Below are positions 52,055-62,128 of a DNA stretch of 64,000 nucleotides, one piece after another (within the stretch, counting starts at the first letter, position 1; every line of letters begins with the position of its first letter). A model generated the notes under the pieces. That model was not told the origin of the DNA. It made no database searches and saw nothing but the letters and a program-made list of their open reading frames with translations. Source of the stretch: Rhodococcus sp. B7740 (GTDB lineage Bacteria; Actinomycetota; Actinomycetes; Mycobacteriales; Mycobacteriaceae); the NCBI RefSeq assembly GCF_000954115.1, contig NZ_CP010797.1, positions 4,030,001-4,094,000 of the forward strand, written 5' to 3'. The position numbers and the translations under genes were made by a program.

Positions 52055-53539
52055 GTGATCGTGGCTGTCGGTGAAACAAGCGGCCGCGGCGAACCCGTGG
52101 GCGTCGAACCCATGGAACTGATCACGCTCGCTGCGACTGCGGCAGTCCAGGACTCGCCGACCTCGGAGCCGTGGATTCGCCGCGCGGACAGCATCGCGTT
52201 CTGCCATATCGCCAGCTGGGCCTACGCCAGTCCCGCCGCGGCGCTGGCACGTATCTTCGGTGCCACACCAGCAGACGTCTTCGACGCTCCGATCGGTGGA
52301 CAATGGCCGGCCCGACTCCTCGATCGCGCGGCCGCACGCATCGCTTCCGGAGAGTCGGCGGTGGCGGTGATCGCAGGCGGTGAAGCCCAGGCCTCGATGA
52401 GCGCACTGGTCAAGGCCGGTCGAGACCCCGTCGAGGACGGCGGGTGGAGCACCGATCCGGGTGGTCCGCCCACCTTCGACCTCGATCAACTCGGCAGCGC
52501 TGCAATGCAAGAAGCCGGTCTGATCTCACCGGTCCGGATCTATCCGTTGTTCGAGAGCCGATTTCGCTTCGAGTCCGGCGTGGATCCGGTAACGCGGCAG
52601 GCCGAGTGCAGCGAGCTGTATGCGACATTCTCCGTTGTCTCCGAGAAGAATCCGTACTCGTGGAACGGAAGAGTGAGGACGGCTGCGGACGTCGGAGCGC
52701 CGTCGCCGAAGAACCGCATCGTGTGCGAGCCGTATCCGCTGTCGATGAACGCCATGCCGTTCGTCGACCAGGCTGCGTGCATCGTTGTGACGAGCTTGGC
52801 CGAAGCCCGCGAACGTGGCGTGCCCGAGAGCGACATCGTCTACGTCTGGGGCGGTGCCGGTGCCGAGGACACGGTCGACATTCTCGACCGCAGTAGTTTC
52901 GGGCGGTCCCCCGCGATGGAAGACGCGATGGACCGCGCGTTGCACGGCGCGGAGATCGGGGTCGAGCTACTGGACGTGTTGGACGTCTACAGCTGCTTCC
53001 CGATCGTGCCGACCCTCGCAACACGCCACCTCGGAACGCCGAAGTCGTTGATTCCCAGCGTGACCGGTGGGCACTCCTCTTTCGGCGGGCCGCTCAGCAG
53101 TCATTCGCTGCATTCGATCACCGCATCGGTTCGGGAGATTCGTGGTGGGAAGAGCCGTGCGCTGGTGCACGCGAACGGTGGGTATCTGACCTACCACCAC
53201 TCCGTGCTGTTGGCCGGCGACCAACATCCGCTCGGCTACATCGGAAATCCCGAACCCGCAGTGCTGAATTCGGATCCGCCCCCTCGAGCACCTGTCGAGG
53301 ACGGGGATCTCGTGGTGGAGACTGTCTCCGTCGAGCATTCACGGCAGCAGGAACCGAACCAGGCCTTCCTCGTCGGGAGGGACGAGCGCGGACGACGCGT
53401 TGCCGCACAGACGGCACCCGGAGACACGGCCAGTGCGCATGCGTTGTCCCTCTATCGAAGCGAACCTGCACGCGAAATCATCGGAGCAACAGTCAGTGTC
53501 GAGTCGAACGAGGGGAACATTCGTGTCCGAGGCCGATAG
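52055..53539 (+). CDS. Thiolase-like protein type 1 (TLP1-like)
   Basis: The 494-residue protein has a thiolase fold of the SCP2-thiolase-like group with an extra C-terminal domain of about 80 residues (about 410-494), as in mycobacterial TLP1. VYSCFPIVPTLATRHLG near 310, VTGGHSSFGGPLSSHSLHS near 337 (the His and Gly of thiolases) and VHANGGYLTYHHSVLL near 370 are visible. The N-terminal nucleophilic cysteine region is not conserved, so thiolysis is doubtful. GTG at 52055 is used; weak upstream context leaves the start uncertain. It overlaps the enoyl-CoA hydratase start by 17 bases. Confidence 0.84.
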   Translation: MIVAVGETSGRGEPVGVEPMELITLAATAAVQDSPTSEPWIRRADSIAFCHIASWAYASPAAALARIFGATPADVFDAPIGGQWPARLLDRAAARIASGESAVAVIAGGEAQASMSALVKAGRDPVEDGGWSTDPGGPPTFDLDQLGSAAMQEAGLISPVRIYPLFESRFRFESGVDPVTRQAECSELYATFSVVSEKNPYSWNGRVRTAADVGAPSPKNRIVCEPYPLSMNAMPFVDQAACIVVTSLAEARERGVPESDIVYVWGGAGAEDTVDILDRSSFGRSPAMEDAMDRALHGAEIGVELLDVLDVYSCFPIVPTLATRHLGTPKSLIPSVTGGHSSFGGPLSSHSLHSITASVREIRGGKSRALVHANGGYLTYHHSVLLAGDQHPLGYIGNPEPAVLNSDPPPRAPVEDGDLVVETVSVEHSRQQEPNQAFLVGRDERGRRVAAQTAPGDTASAHALSLYRSEPAREIIGATVSVESNEGNIRVRGR

Positions 53540-54332
53540 CATCGAACCTGTTGTACTGACGAGGCGTGAGGGTCATGTTCTCGTCGTCACGATCAACCGA
53601 CCGAAAGCTGCCAACAGCATCGACGCACGCGTGCACACGCTGCTCGGGCAGGCCTGGGAGTCGGCCGAGGCCGACCGCGACGTCCGTGCCATCGTCTTGA
53701 CCGGTGCGGGATCGGCGACCTTCTGCGGGGGTGCCGATCTGAAGGCCCTCGGCACCGGAGGCCCCGGCGCGGTGACCCCGCCCGAGACCGAGCATTGGGG
53801 GTTCGCCGGGATTGTCCAACACCCGATTTCGGTTCCGATCATCGCGGCCGTGAACGGGTCGGCGATGGGAGGTGGAACCGAGATCGCTCTGGTCTCGGAT
53901 ATGGTCGTCGCCTCGGACACGGCCGTATTCGGCCTACCCGAGATTCGCCGCGGACTCGTCGCCGGTGCGGGTGGTGCTTTTCGACTGATGTCTGCGGTAC
54001 CGGAACACGTTGCGCTGGAGATGATATTGACGGGCCAGCCGATCTCCGCGCAGGAGGCTGCACGATGGGGGTTGGTCAACCGGGTTGCCGCGCCCGACGA
54101 CGTTCTCGATACGGCACTCGGTCTCGCTCGCCTGTGCGCGGAGGGCGCGCCGCTCGCGGTGCGCGCATCCAAGCGGCTCGCACGACGTATCTCCGACGGC
54201 ACCATCGCTCACGAGGAACAATCGTGGCAGCAGAACCGTCGGGAATTGGATCGACTCGCCACCACGAAGGACGTCATCGAAGGAATCACCGCATTCCTGC
54301 AGAAACGCGATCCGACCTGGACCGCGCAGTGA
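53523..54332 (+). CDS. Enoyl-CoA hydratase/isomerase (crotonase) family protein
   Basis: The 269-residue crotonase-fold protein has the oxyanion-hole segment FCGGADLKALG near 62-72, GSAMGGGTEIALVSDMVVAS near 110-129 and VFGLPEIRRGLVAGAGGAFR near 133-152. The glutamate in LPEIRRG corresponds to a hydratase active-site acid, but the first catalytic glutamate (in GGGTEIAL) is shifted relative to classic ECH. GTG at 53523 overlaps the thiolase-like gene. The pair likely degrades an acyl-CoA. Confidence 0.9.
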   Translation: MSEADSIEPVVLTRREGHVLVVTINRPKAANSIDARVHTLLGQAWESAEADRDVRAIVLTGAGSATFCGGADLKALGTGGPGAVTPPETEHWGFAGIVQHPISVPIIAAVNGSAMGGGTEIALVSDMVVASDTAVFGLPEIRRGLVAGAGGAFRLMSAVPEHVALEMILTGQPISAQEAARWGLVNRVAAPDDVLDTALGLARLCAEGAPLAVRASKRLARRISDGTIAHEEQSWQQNRRELDRLATTKDVIEGITAFLQKRDPTWTAQ

Positions 54333-54363
54333 CCGCTCGGACCCGCGAACCACTGGGGTCTAC

Positions 54364-55257
54364 TCAGCGCGAAGCCTGACGTACTGCTGTCACTGCGATT
54401 CTGGCCGCATGGCCGATGGCCTGATCGACCAGCGGGAGGTTCAGGTCCATCCGCGCTGCCCTGGTGAACACCGACACCGCGACGGGCGTCTCGCCTGGAA
54501 ACGACACCACGGCGACCTCGTTGCGAATGGGCCCGATGGTGCCGGTCTTGCCCGCGACCTGCACATCTGGGTACGGGATTCCGCTACGAATCCTGTGCGG
54601 CCATACCTGCTGAGACAGAACATCCTTCATGTACCGGCACTGCGCCGGCGATGCTGCGGTGCCCAGCCAGACCGAGCGCAGAATGGTGTTGCTGTCACGG
54701 GGTGTGGTGCAGGAGGTGTACGCCGGATCGAAGCCCGAGCTGTCGACCACTGTGTAATTGCTGGCCAGTAGACCTACCGCTTCGTCCGCGTTCAACCGGC
54801 CGGTATCACGGACGATCTGATCACCCAGTTGTTTCGTGCCACCCACGATGCGCGTGTGTTCGAGTCCGAGATCGTCGATCACTCGGGCAACTGCATCGAG
54901 CCCCACTGCGCCGAGAAGTGCGTCGGCAGCGGCGTTGTCGGAGACGGTGATCATCGAGCGTGCGATGTCACGCCAACTCATGGTCACCGGATCCGCGAAA
55001 CTTGCGATACCCGTCGGCCCGGGACTGCACTGCGCCGGAACGAGTCGCACCGAATCGGTTGCAGTCAAGGATTCTTCGTCGAATGCGCGCGCCACGGCAA
55101 CGAGCAGCACGATCTTCCACACCGACGCGGCGACGACGGGGTCGTCTCCCTCGTAGTCGACGACCGTGCCCGTGCCGTCGATCCGCTCGGCGCGCACCCA
55201 ACCACGACAGCCTGCGTCGGCGAATACGGCGCGCAGCTGTTCGTCGGTCGTAGTCAC
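54364..55257 (-). CDS. Cytoplasmic class A beta-lactamase-fold serine hydrolase without Glu166
   Basis: The 297-residue protein has SVWK at 45-48 (SxxK nucleophile), VSDN at 105-108 and AGKTG at 235-239, the three motifs of class A beta-lactamases. No signal peptide is present. The omega-loop E-x-x-L-N motif expected between SDN and KTG is absent. The protein is thus unlikely to hydrolyse beta-lactams well and may bind or cleave another ligand. GTG at 55257 overlaps the LysR stop (GTGA), so the two are translationally coupled. Confidence 0.85.
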   Translation of the reverse strand: MTTTDEQLRAVFADAGCRGWVRAERIDGTGTVVDYEGDDPVVAASVWKIVLLVAVARAFDEESLTATDSVRLVPAQCSPGPTGIASFADPVTMSWRDIARSMITVSDNAAADALLGAVGLDAVARVIDDLGLEHTRIVGGTKQLGDQIVRDTGRLNADEAVGLLASNYTVVDSSGFDPAYTSCTTPRDSNTILRSVWLGTAASPAQCRYMKDVLSQQVWPHRIRSGIPYPDVQVAGKTGTIGPIRNEVAVVSFPGETPVAVSVFTRAARMDLNLPLVDQAIGHAARIAVTAVRQASR

Positions 55258-56108
55258 TTGCCGGCCTGCAACAAGATTCGGTCGATGAGATTCACCAGAG
55301 ACTCGGCCTCGTCGTTGCGGCGCACGATACGCACTCGCAGGGCAACGTCGTCGGAAGAGAGGTCGAGATGTTCGGTGCCAGGCAGTACCGGACTCGCGGC
55401 AGGTACGAGCCCGAAACATCGGCCTGACGCAACGCTGATCGTGACGGCGCGAAAGGTGTTCGCAACGAACACCTCTGGATCGAGAGCGCGGCGCCGAAAT
55501 GCATCGAGCAACAGGTCGTGTGCTGGTGGATTCGCAGCCCTCGGTGTGGTGGCGAAGACGAGGTCGGACAACATGGTAAGTCGCGGCCGCGCCGCTCGGG
55601 CCGACCTGTGACCGACTGGAACGCTGACCCGCCGGGGTAGCGCAATCACTGGTCCGGCCACCAGCCGATCGAGTACCACCGGGTGATCGATCACGGCAAC
55701 ATCGAGTTCGTGTGATCTCACACGGTCCAGCAAGGACACTGCTCCGCCGGTCTCCACCCGCGCTTGGACTCCGACGGACGCGGCGATACGTGCGGCCAGT
55801 GCATCGTCCAGTTGGGGAATGAGGCCGATGCGGACCGTCTCGGACGCGGTGAGCGACTCTGCCGTGGTGGTCAATCGGCGTGCATCGTCGACGATCAAGC
55901 GAGCCCGTGGCAACAGTGCAGCCCCGTGTTCGGTGATGGCTGCACCGTCGGGTGTTCGCTCCACGAGTACGAGACCGAGCTGCTTCTCCAAGGTCTTGAT
56001 CGCCCGAGACACGGGTGGCTGCGTCACCCCCAGAGTCGCCGCTGCGCGGCCGAAGTGGCGTTCCTCGGCGACGGCGACAAAATACTCGAGATGGCGAACA
56101 AGATCCAT
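55254..56108 (-). CDS. LysR family regulator in an AmpR-like position
   Basis: The 284-residue LysR protein has the helix-turn-helix at about 18-40 (FGRAAATLGVTQPPVSRAIK) and the standard effector domain. It is transcribed divergently from a class A beta-lactamase gene 103 bp away and in one operon with a beta-lactamase-fold protein. AmpR/PenR regulators sit in the same way beside beta-lactamase genes in proteobacteria, but sequence similarity to AmpR is not obvious, so the functional parallel is inferred. Confidence 0.9.
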   Translation of the reverse strand: MDLVRHLEYFVAVAEERHFGRAAATLGVTQPPVSRAIKTLEKQLGLVLVERTPDGAAITEHGAALLPRARLIVDDARRLTTTAESLTASETVRIGLIPQLDDALAARIAASVGVQARVETGGAVSLLDRVRSHELDVAVIDHPVVLDRLVAGPVIALPRRVSVPVGHRSARAARPRLTMLSDLVFATTPRAANPPAHDLLLDAFRRRALDPEVFVANTFRAVTISVASGRCFGLVPAASPVLPGTEHLDLSSDDVALRVRIVRRNDEAESLVNLIDRILLQAGK

Positions 56109-56211
56109 CGACCTATTGAAACACGTCCACCAGCCGCGATACCGAAGAGGAATGACGATGCCATGCCTCGGGACTTGGCCCGGAGGCAAGAGGGTGTGAT
56201 CGCATGACCCC

Positions 56212-57141
56212 ATGCGTACCTCGACATTTACCCGACTGATCACCGTGATTGCGGCGGCGACGCTGACCGCCGGCGTGGCCTGTTCCTCGACAGCCACCAC
56301 CGAACCGCCGCGATCCGACACGGGCAGTGCCCAGTCCACGAGCGAACAGCCCAGTGCCGAGCAGGCGTATCTCGAGCTCGAGGCCAGGGATACCGCGCGG
56401 CTCGGCGTCAGTGTGCTCGATCTCGAGACCGGTTCCACGCAGAGTTACCGCGGGGGCGAACGTTTCGCGTTCTGCTCCACCTTCAAGGTGTATGCCGTCG
56501 GTGCCGTACTCGCCGCCGTCGATGCAGGCAGGTTGCAGCTCACCGATACCCGAACGATCACCGCCGAGGACAAGGTGCCCGAATCCGCGGTCGATTGGGA
56601 CCCCGGCTCGGTCGTCACCATCGCAGACTTGGCAGTGGCCGCACTGACCAAGAGTGACAACACATCCGGCAATCTGCTGATTCGCGAGGCAGGCGGCACC
56701 GCGGCGCTCACCGACTTCGCACGATCGCTCGGCGACACCGAGTTTCGCCTCGACCGCATCGAGCCGGAATTGAACACGGCGATCCCGGGTGATCCACGGG
56801 ACACCACAACACCCGACTCGCTGGCCGCCGGCTACCGAACCCTGCTCGACGGCGACGTTCTGGCCGCGGCCTCGCGCAAGCAGCTGCTCGAGTGGATGGG
56901 CGACACCGAGACGTCCGCCGCTCGGTTCCGGGCGGGCATTGCGCCACAATGGACTTCGGCCGACAAGACCGGCACCGGAAGCTACGGTGTATCCAACGAT
57001 GCCGGACTGCTGCTCGGGCCGGACGGGCAGAGGATCCTGCTGGTCGTTCTCAGTGCGACCACGTCCGGGGTGGACGACTCGCCGGCCATGAATCCCTTGG
57101 TGGCCGACGCGACCAGAGCAGCCGTGCAACAGGTGGAGTGA
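56212..57141 (+). CDS. bla: Class A beta-lactamase lipoprotein
   Basis: The 309-residue protein starts with a lipoprotein signal (LITVIAAATLTAGVAC, lipid-modified Cys24) and a Ser/Thr-rich linker. The class A domain has all catalytic motifs: STFK at 89-92, SDN at 148-150, EPELN at 184-188 with the general-base glutamate, and DKTGTG at 251-256. It hydrolyses beta-lactams outside the membrane and would give intrinsic penicillin or cephalosporin resistance. It is convergent with a MarR gene and divergent from a LysR gene. Confidence 0.95.
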   Translation: MRTSTFTRLITVIAAATLTAGVACSSTATTEPPRSDTGSAQSTSEQPSAEQAYLELEARDTARLGVSVLDLETGSTQSYRGGERFAFCSTFKVYAVGAVLAAVDAGRLQLTDTRTITAEDKVPESAVDWDPGSVVTIADLAVAALTKSDNTSGNLLIREAGGTAALTDFARSLGDTEFRLDRIEPELNTAIPGDPRDTTTPDSLAAGYRTLLDGDVLAAASRKQLLEWMGDTETSAARFRAGIAPQWTSADKTGTGSYGVSNDAGLLLGPDGQRILLVVLSATTSGVDDSPAMNPLVADATRAAVQQVE

Positions 57142-57142
57142 A

Positions 57143-57595
57143 TCAGCTTGCTGCGCGTCGAACGGCGTCGACCAACGGAACGAGATCCGGCTCGTCGGAT
57201 GCGTCGTCGAGAGCCTCGCGCAACGCCGCGTCGTTGGTCGGCCGCGCGGCCTCGAGCAGGGCAAGCCCTTCTTCGCTGACGTCGGTGTAGATGCCGCGTC
57301 GATCGGTGGGGCACAGGTATCGCGTGAGCAGCCCTCGATCCTCGAGGCGAGTGACCAGGCGAGTCGTGGCGCTCTGGCTCAGTACGACGGCATCGGCCAC
57401 CTGCTTCATCTGCAGGTGGCCGCCGACCCCGTCGTGCTGCCTGCCCAGGACGTCGAGCAGCCAGTACTCACGCGCGCTGAGATTGTGGTTGGTCTGTAGC
57501 GCACGCTCGATACGGCTCTCGATACGTCCGTGCAGGACGGAAAGCGCAAGCCAATTCTGCGCAAGGGCAGTCAGGGCGGGGTCGTGTGCGCTCAT
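57143..57595 (-). CDS. MarR family transcriptional regulator
   Basis: The 150-residue MarR protein has LSAREYWLLDVLG, LQMKQVADAVVLSQSATTRL as the recognition helix region, and RLEDRGLLTRYLCPTDRRGI with a wing of YTDVSEEG. ATG at 57595 begins the fold. It lies one base from the convergent beta-lactamase stop and 79 bp before the leucine-degradation operon end, with no clear target among neighbours. Confidence 0.91.
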   Translation of the reverse strand: MSAHDPALTALAQNWLALSVLHGRIESRIERALQTNHNLSAREYWLLDVLGRQHDGVGGHLQMKQVADAVVLSQSATTRLVTRLEDRGLLTRYLCPTDRRGIYTDVSEEGLALLEAARPTNDAALREALDDASDEPDLVPLVDAVRRAAS

Positions 57596-57674
57596 GTGTC
57601 GTGCCTCTCGGTACCTGTACTCGTGACCACCCACCATACCGCGCCGGCAATTAACGGCGCGTGCAAGTACTGGG

Positions 57675-58487
57675 CTAGGAGAGGGAACTGCGCGCGACGA
57701 TGCGTCGAGCATGCGCCAGCACCGGGGCATCGACCATCCGGCCGCGGAAGGTGAAGACACCGCGATTGCGGGAGACGGCGTCGAGCACGGCGGTGGCCCA
57801 GTCGAGTTCCTCGGCAGTGGGTGCATAGGCCTCGCGAATGACCGGGATGTGGCTCGGATGAATGGCCACCTTGCCGTCGAAGCCGACGGCCACGGCGTCG
57901 TAGGCCTCCACGCGCACCCCGTCGAGGTCGGGGATGTCGAGGAACACCGAATCGAGCGCGAACACCCCGCGTGCCTTCGCGGCCAGTAGCGTCTGCGACC
58001 GAACATGCTGTGCGACATCGCGGTACGAGCCGTCGGCCTGCCTGCTCGAGTTACCGCCCATGGCGGCCACCAGATCCTCGGCACCCCACATGGCACCGAT
58101 CGCATTGTCGGCAGCGAGGGCGTCGAACACCGTCATCGCACCGAGCGGGGACTCGATGAGCGCGACGATATTCAGCGGAGCCAGGGCCGCGATCTGTTCG
58201 GCCGATTCACATTTGGGGAGCATGACGGTCGTGTATCCGGTGCGCGTCAGCGCCTCGAGGTCCGCAGCCTGCTCGTCGGTGCCGTGTGCGTTGACTCGAA
58301 CGATGGTGCGCGACGGGTCCAGTGGGGTAGTGGCCACGGACTCACGAGCACCCGCTTTGTCCGCTGCACCGACGGCATCCTCCAGATCGAGAATGACCAC
58401 ATCTGCTCGCGCTGCGGCCTTCTCGTAGCGCTCGGGACGGTCGGCCGGGCAGAACAGCCACGCCGGCCCCGGCGGAACCCAGCTCAC
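57675..58487 (-). CDS. citE: CitE-like CoA-ester lyase (HpcH/HpaI family)
   Basis: The 270-residue TIM-barrel protein has FCPADRPERYEKA near 12-24, ILDLEDAVG near 31-39 and LIESPLGAMTVFDAL near 110-124, whose glutamate and aspartates bind magnesium. WGAEDLVAAMGG and FLDIPDLDG complete the CitE pattern. The M. tuberculosis counterpart Rv2498c cleaves (R)-3-hydroxy-3-methylglutaryl-CoA and (S)-citramalyl-CoA in leucine and itaconate breakdown. It is the last gene of the five-gene operon and overlaps the MaoC gene by four bases. Confidence 0.9.
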   Translation of the reverse strand: MSWVPPGPAWLFCPADRPERYEKAAARADVVILDLEDAVGAADKAGARESVATTPLDPSRTIVRVNAHGTDEQAADLEALTRTGYTTVMLPKCESAEQIAALAPLNIVALIESPLGAMTVFDALAADNAIGAMWGAEDLVAAMGGNSSRQADGSYRDVAQHVRSQTLLAAKARGVFALDSVFLDIPDLDGVRVEAYDAVAVGFDGKVAIHPSHIPVIREAYAPTAEELDWATAVLDAVSRNRGVFTFRGRMVDAPVLAHARRIVARSSLS

Positions 58488-58969
58488 GACGCGTCCTCCG
58501 GTGGTTGCATGCGGACGAGCGTCTTGCGCACCGCCACTGCGACGATGTCCCCGTGCTGATTACGGCCGGTGTGCGTGAACGTCACGATGCCCTCGCCGGG
58601 TCGGGACTTCGATTCGCGTTTGTCCGAGATCACGGTCTCGGCGTACAGGGTGTCGCCGTGGAACAGTGGCTTGGGAAACGACACCTCCGAGAAGCCGAGG
58701 TTCGCCACGATGGTGCCCTGGGTCAACTGCGTCACCGACAGTCCGACAAGGGTGGAGACGGTGAACATCGAATTCACCAGACGCTGGCCGAACGCTGTTG
58801 TCTCGCTGTAGGCGGCGTCGAGGTGCAGGGCCTGAGTGTTCATCGTCTGCGTGGTGAACAGGGTGTTGTCGGCCTCGGTGATGGTGCGTCCCGGCCGGTG
58901 CTCGTAGACGGTGCCGAGCTCCATCTCGTCGAACCACAGGCCGCGCTGGCGAATCCGCTTGTCGCTCAC
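58484..58969 (-). CDS. MaoC family dehydratase (itaconyl-CoA hydratase-like)
   Basis: The 161-residue single hot-dog-domain protein has the MaoC motif GRTITEADNTLFTTQTMN near 26-43, followed by LHLDAAYSETTAFGQRLVNS with the Asp/His hydratase residues. Its M. tuberculosis counterpart Rv2499c hydrates itaconyl-CoA to citramalyl-CoA for the adjacent lyase. It overlaps both neighbours by four bases, within accD1-accA1-acdA-maoC-citE. Confidence 0.91.
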   Translation of the reverse strand: MSDKRIRQRGLWFDEMELGTVYEHRPGRTITEADNTLFTTQTMNTQALHLDAAYSETTAFGQRLVNSMFTVSTLVGLSVTQLTQGTIVANLGFSEVSFPKPLFHGDTLYAETVISDKRESKSRPGEGIVTFTHTGRNQHGDIVAVAVRKTLVRMQPPEDAS

Positions 58970-60132
58970 AGTCCCAGGCTCCGGGCGATCAGCATCAGCT
59001 GCACCTCGGTTGTACCCTCACCGATTTCGAGGATCTTGCTGTCGCGGTAGTGACGGGCGACGACGTATTCGTTCATGAAACCGTAGCCGCCGTGGATCTG
59101 CGTGGCGTCGCGCGCGTTGTCCATTGCCGCCTCGGAGGCGACGAGCTTGGCGATGGACGCCGCCTTCTTGAACGGCTTGCCCGCCAACATCAGTGCTGCC
59201 GCGTCGTAGTACGCGGTGCGCGCGGTGTGGGCGCGTGCCTCCATGCGCGCGATCTTGAACGAGATCGCCTGATTGCGCGCGATCGGAGCGCCGAACGCCT
59301 CACGTTCCTTGGCGTACTTCACACTCTCGTCGACGCAGCCCTGCGCGGCACCGACCGATACCGCGGCGATCGCGATCCGACCCTCGTCGAGGATGTGCAG
59401 GAAGTTCGCGTACCCGCGACCCTCCTGCCCGAGCAGGTTCTCCTGGGGTACGCGCACATCGGTGAAGCTGAGCGGATGCGTGTCGGAGGCGTTCCAGCCG
59501 ACCTTGTTGTATGCCGCTTCGGCGACGAACCCGGGGGTGTTCGTGGGAACGAGGATCGACGAGATCTGCTTGCGTCCGGTCGCCTCGTCGACGCCGGTCA
59601 CCGCGGTGACGGTGACGAGCTCGGTGATATCGGTGCCGGAGTTGGTGATGAATTGCTTGCTGCCGTTGATGATCCAGTCGCCGCCGTCACGCTTGGCGGT
59701 GGTCTTGGTGCCGCCCGCGTCGCTGCCGGCACCGGGCTCGGTCAGACCGAACGCGGCCAAGGCCTTGCCTGCGGTGAGCTTGGGCAGCCACTGCTCCTTC
59801 TGCGCGTCGTTGCCGAAGCGGTACACCGGCATGGCACCGAGCGAGACGCCGGCTTCGAGCGTCATCGCGACGCTCTGGTCGACCTTGCCGAGCTCCTCGA
59901 GGGCCAGGCACAGGGCGAAGTAGTCGCCGCCCATTCCGCCGTACTCCTCGGGAAACGGCAGACCGAACAGGCCCATCTCGGCCATCCCGGCGACGACCTC
60001 GTACGGGAACGAGTGCTCGGCATCGTGTTTCGCCGAGACCGGGGCCACGACCGTCCGGGTGAAGTCGGCGACGGACTTCACCAGTTGCTGGTACTCGTCG
60101 GGCAGATTCGCGGATGACAGGTGATCGGTCAT
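58966..60132 (-). CDS. Acyl-CoA dehydrogenase (FadE19-like)
   Basis: The 388-residue flavoprotein has [20 protein letters not shown] near 131-150 and [16 protein letters not shown] (FAD/substrate loop). The C-terminal [19 protein letters not shown] and [18 protein letters not shown] are typical acyl-CoA dehydrogenase motifs. Position between accA1 and maoC matches M. tuberculosis fadE19 (Rv2500c), which fits a branched-chain acyl-CoA such as isovaleryl-CoA in leucine catabolism. ATG at 60132 overlaps accA1 by four bases. Confidence 0.94.
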   Translation of the reverse strand: MTDHLSSANLPDEYQQLVKSVADFTRTVVAPVSAKHDAEHSFPYEVVAGMAEMGLFGLPFPEEYGGMGGDYFALCLALEELGKVDQSVAMTLEAGVSLGAMPVYRFGNDAQKEQWLPKLTAGKALAAFGLTEPGAGSDAGGTKTTAKRDGGDWIINGSKQFITNSGTDITELVTVTAVTGVDEATGRKQISSILVPTNTPGFVAEAAYNKVGWNASDTHPLSFTDVRVPQENLLGQEGRGYANFLHILDEGRIAIAAVSVGAAQGCVDESVKYAKEREAFGAPIARNQAISFKIARMEARAHTARTAYYDAAALMLAGKPFKKAASIAKLVASEAAMDNARDATQIHGGYGFMNEYVVARHYRDSKILEIGEGTTEVQLMLIARSLGL

Positions 60133-62123
60133 GGCTGGTCCTCTTCGGTGGGTGTGGGAACGATTCGGGCGAGGATCTGATCGACGCGGACCTGATCGCC
60201 CACTGCAACAGTGAGTTCGACCGTGCCGTCGATCGGGGTGGTCAGAGTGTGTTCCATCTTCATCGCCTCGACGACGACGATGGCGGTGCCGGCGGTGACC
60301 GAACTGCCGGTGGTGGTTCCGATGGCGATGATCGAACCCGGCATCGGCGAGAGGATTTCGGCGTCACCGGAGTGCGCATCGTCCTCGCGGACGCTCGCCT
60401 CGGCAATCCGATCGATGCGCCAGGTGCCGCGAGAACTGGAAATCCAGGTGGCCGAGCCGTTTCGGGCGAAGGTCATCGACTCGCGTAGACCGTCGATCAC
60501 GAGATTCACGGAGTCCTCGGTGGCCGTTGCCCGGAGGGTGCGCGGCAATCCGTCGTCGACGACGACCGTCGCCGCATCGAGGGTTCCGGTGATGGACACG
60601 TGCGCCGTCCGACCTCCGGACGCGACGCGACGGTGGAACGAAGCCTTCGCGCCGACTCGCCAACCCGATGGTGTTGCCCAGATGTCCTGTCCCGCAGCCT
60701 GCCACGCGTCGAGCCACTGCACGGCGGTGGCGGCGATCAGCGCCTCGTCGGTCGCCTCGGCCGCTGCGAAGTCCTCGACGCGACGGTCGAGCAGTCCGGT
60801 GTCGAGATTGCCGGCACGAACATCGTTGTCGGCGAGCAGGAACCGGGCGAACTCGATGTTGGTGACGACTCCGAGTACCGCGGTGTCGGCCAGTGCACGA
60901 TCGAGGCTGCGCAGTGCGGTTGCTCGATCGGGTCCGTGAGCGATGACCTTCGAGAGCATGGGGTCGTAGTTGCTACCCACCTCGGTGCCGACGGCAAGAC
61001 CGGAGTCGACTCGAATCCCCGGTGCCGATGGCTCGCGCAGTCCGACGACGGTGCCGCCGGTGGGGAGGAATCCGCGGCCGGGATCCTCGGCGTAGACGCG
61101 GGCCTCGATCGCATGTCCGGTGAGCGTGATGTCGTCCTGCGCGAGTGTCAGGTGCTCGCCCGACGCCACCCGGACCTGCCATTCGACCAGGTCGAGGCCG
61201 GTGACCATCTCGGTGACCGGGTGCTCGACCTGCAGGCGAGTGTTCATCTCCATGAAGAAGAACTCGTCGGGGCGGTCGGCCGAGACGATGAATTCGACTG
61301 TGCCTGCACCGGAGTAGTCGACACTGCGGGCGGTGTTGCAGGCCGCCTCACCGATGCGTGCACGGGCTGCTTCGTCGAGCAAGGGCGACGGTGCCTCCTC
61401 GATGACCTTCTGGTGTCTGCGCTGTAGGCTGCATTCGCGTTCACCGAGGTGGATGACGTTGCCGTGTTCGTCGGCGAGAATCTGCACCTCGATGTGCCGG
61501 GGCCGCAGCACGAATCGCTCGAGGAAGAGTGTGTCGTCGCCGAACGACGAGGCCGCTTCCCGGCGGGCGCTGGTCAACGCGGCGGGTAGGTCCTCGGCGC
61601 GCTCGACCAGACGCATACCCTTCCCGCCGCCTCCTGCGGAGGGTTTGACCAGCACCGGGAATCCGACGTCGGGAGCGCCGGCGACGAGTTCGTCGTCGGT
61701 GAGCCCGGGGCGGGAGATTCCCGGGACGACGGGGACCCCGAAGGCGCTGACGGCGGCCTTGGCGGCGATCTTGTCGCCCATCACTTCGATGGCTTTCGCC
61801 GGCGGCCCCAGAAAGGCGATTCCGGCTTCGACACAGGCGGATGCGAACTCGGAGTTCTCGGAGAGAAATCCGTATCCCGGATGAATACCCTGCGCTCCTG
61901 TGGCTTTCGCAGCCGCGATGACCTTGGCGATGTCGAGGTAGCTCTCGCGGGCGTTGGCGGGACCGAGGCGTACCGCGGTATCGGCCTCGTGGACGTGGCG
62001 GGCGTCGACGTCGGCGTCGCTGTAGACGGCAACGGTGCGAATCCCCATGCGGCGCAGCGTTCGCGCCACCCGCACGGCGATCTCGCCGCGATTGGCGATC
62101 AGAACGGTGTCTATCGTGGTCAT
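60129..62123 (-). CDS. accA1: Biotin-dependent acyl-CoA carboxylase alpha subunit AccA1
   Basis: The 664-residue protein contains a biotin carboxylase domain (about 1-450; [20 protein letters not shown] near 8-27, ATP-grasp loop [31 protein letters not shown]). A linker follows, then a C-terminal biotinyl domain with VVEAMKMEH where Lys622 carries biotin. With AccD1 it forms the methylcrotonyl-CoA carboxylase of leucine breakdown in mycobacteria. ATG at 62123 is six bases after the accD1 stop. Confidence 0.95.
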   Translation of the reverse strand: MTTIDTVLIANRGEIAVRVARTLRRMGIRTVAVYSDADVDARHVHEADTAVRLGPANARESYLDIAKVIAAAKATGAQGIHPGYGFLSENSEFASACVEAGIAFLGPPAKAIEVMGDKIAAKAAVSAFGVPVVPGISRPGLTDDELVAGAPDVGFPVLVKPSAGGGGKGMRLVERAEDLPAALTSARREAASSFGDDTLFLERFVLRPRHIEVQILADEHGNVIHLGERECSLQRRHQKVIEEAPSPLLDEAARARIGEAACNTARSVDYSGAGTVEFIVSADRPDEFFFMEMNTRLQVEHPVTEMVTGLDLVEWQVRVASGEHLTLAQDDITLTGHAIEARVYAEDPGRGFLPTGGTVVGLREPSAPGIRVDSGLAVGTEVGSNYDPMLSKVIAHGPDRATALRSLDRALADTAVLGVVTNIEFARFLLADNDVRAGNLDTGLLDRRVEDFAAAEATDEALIAATAVQWLDAWQAAGQDIWATPSGWRVGAKASFHRRVASGGRTAHVSITGTLDAATVVVDDGLPRTLRATATEDSVNLVIDGLRESMTFARNGSATWISSSRGTWRIDRIAEASVREDDAHSGDAEILSPMPGSIIAIGTTTGSSVTAGTAIVVVEAMKMEHTLTTPIDGTVELTVAVGDQVRVDQILARIVPTPTEEDQP

Positions 62124-62128
62124 GTCCG

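Noticed and set aside
59050..60117. 355-codon plus-strand frame opposite the acyl-CoA dehydrogenase
   Set aside because: Gly/Val/Asp/Arg-biased translation typical of the antisense of a high-GC gene; the minus-strand enzyme has complete motifs.
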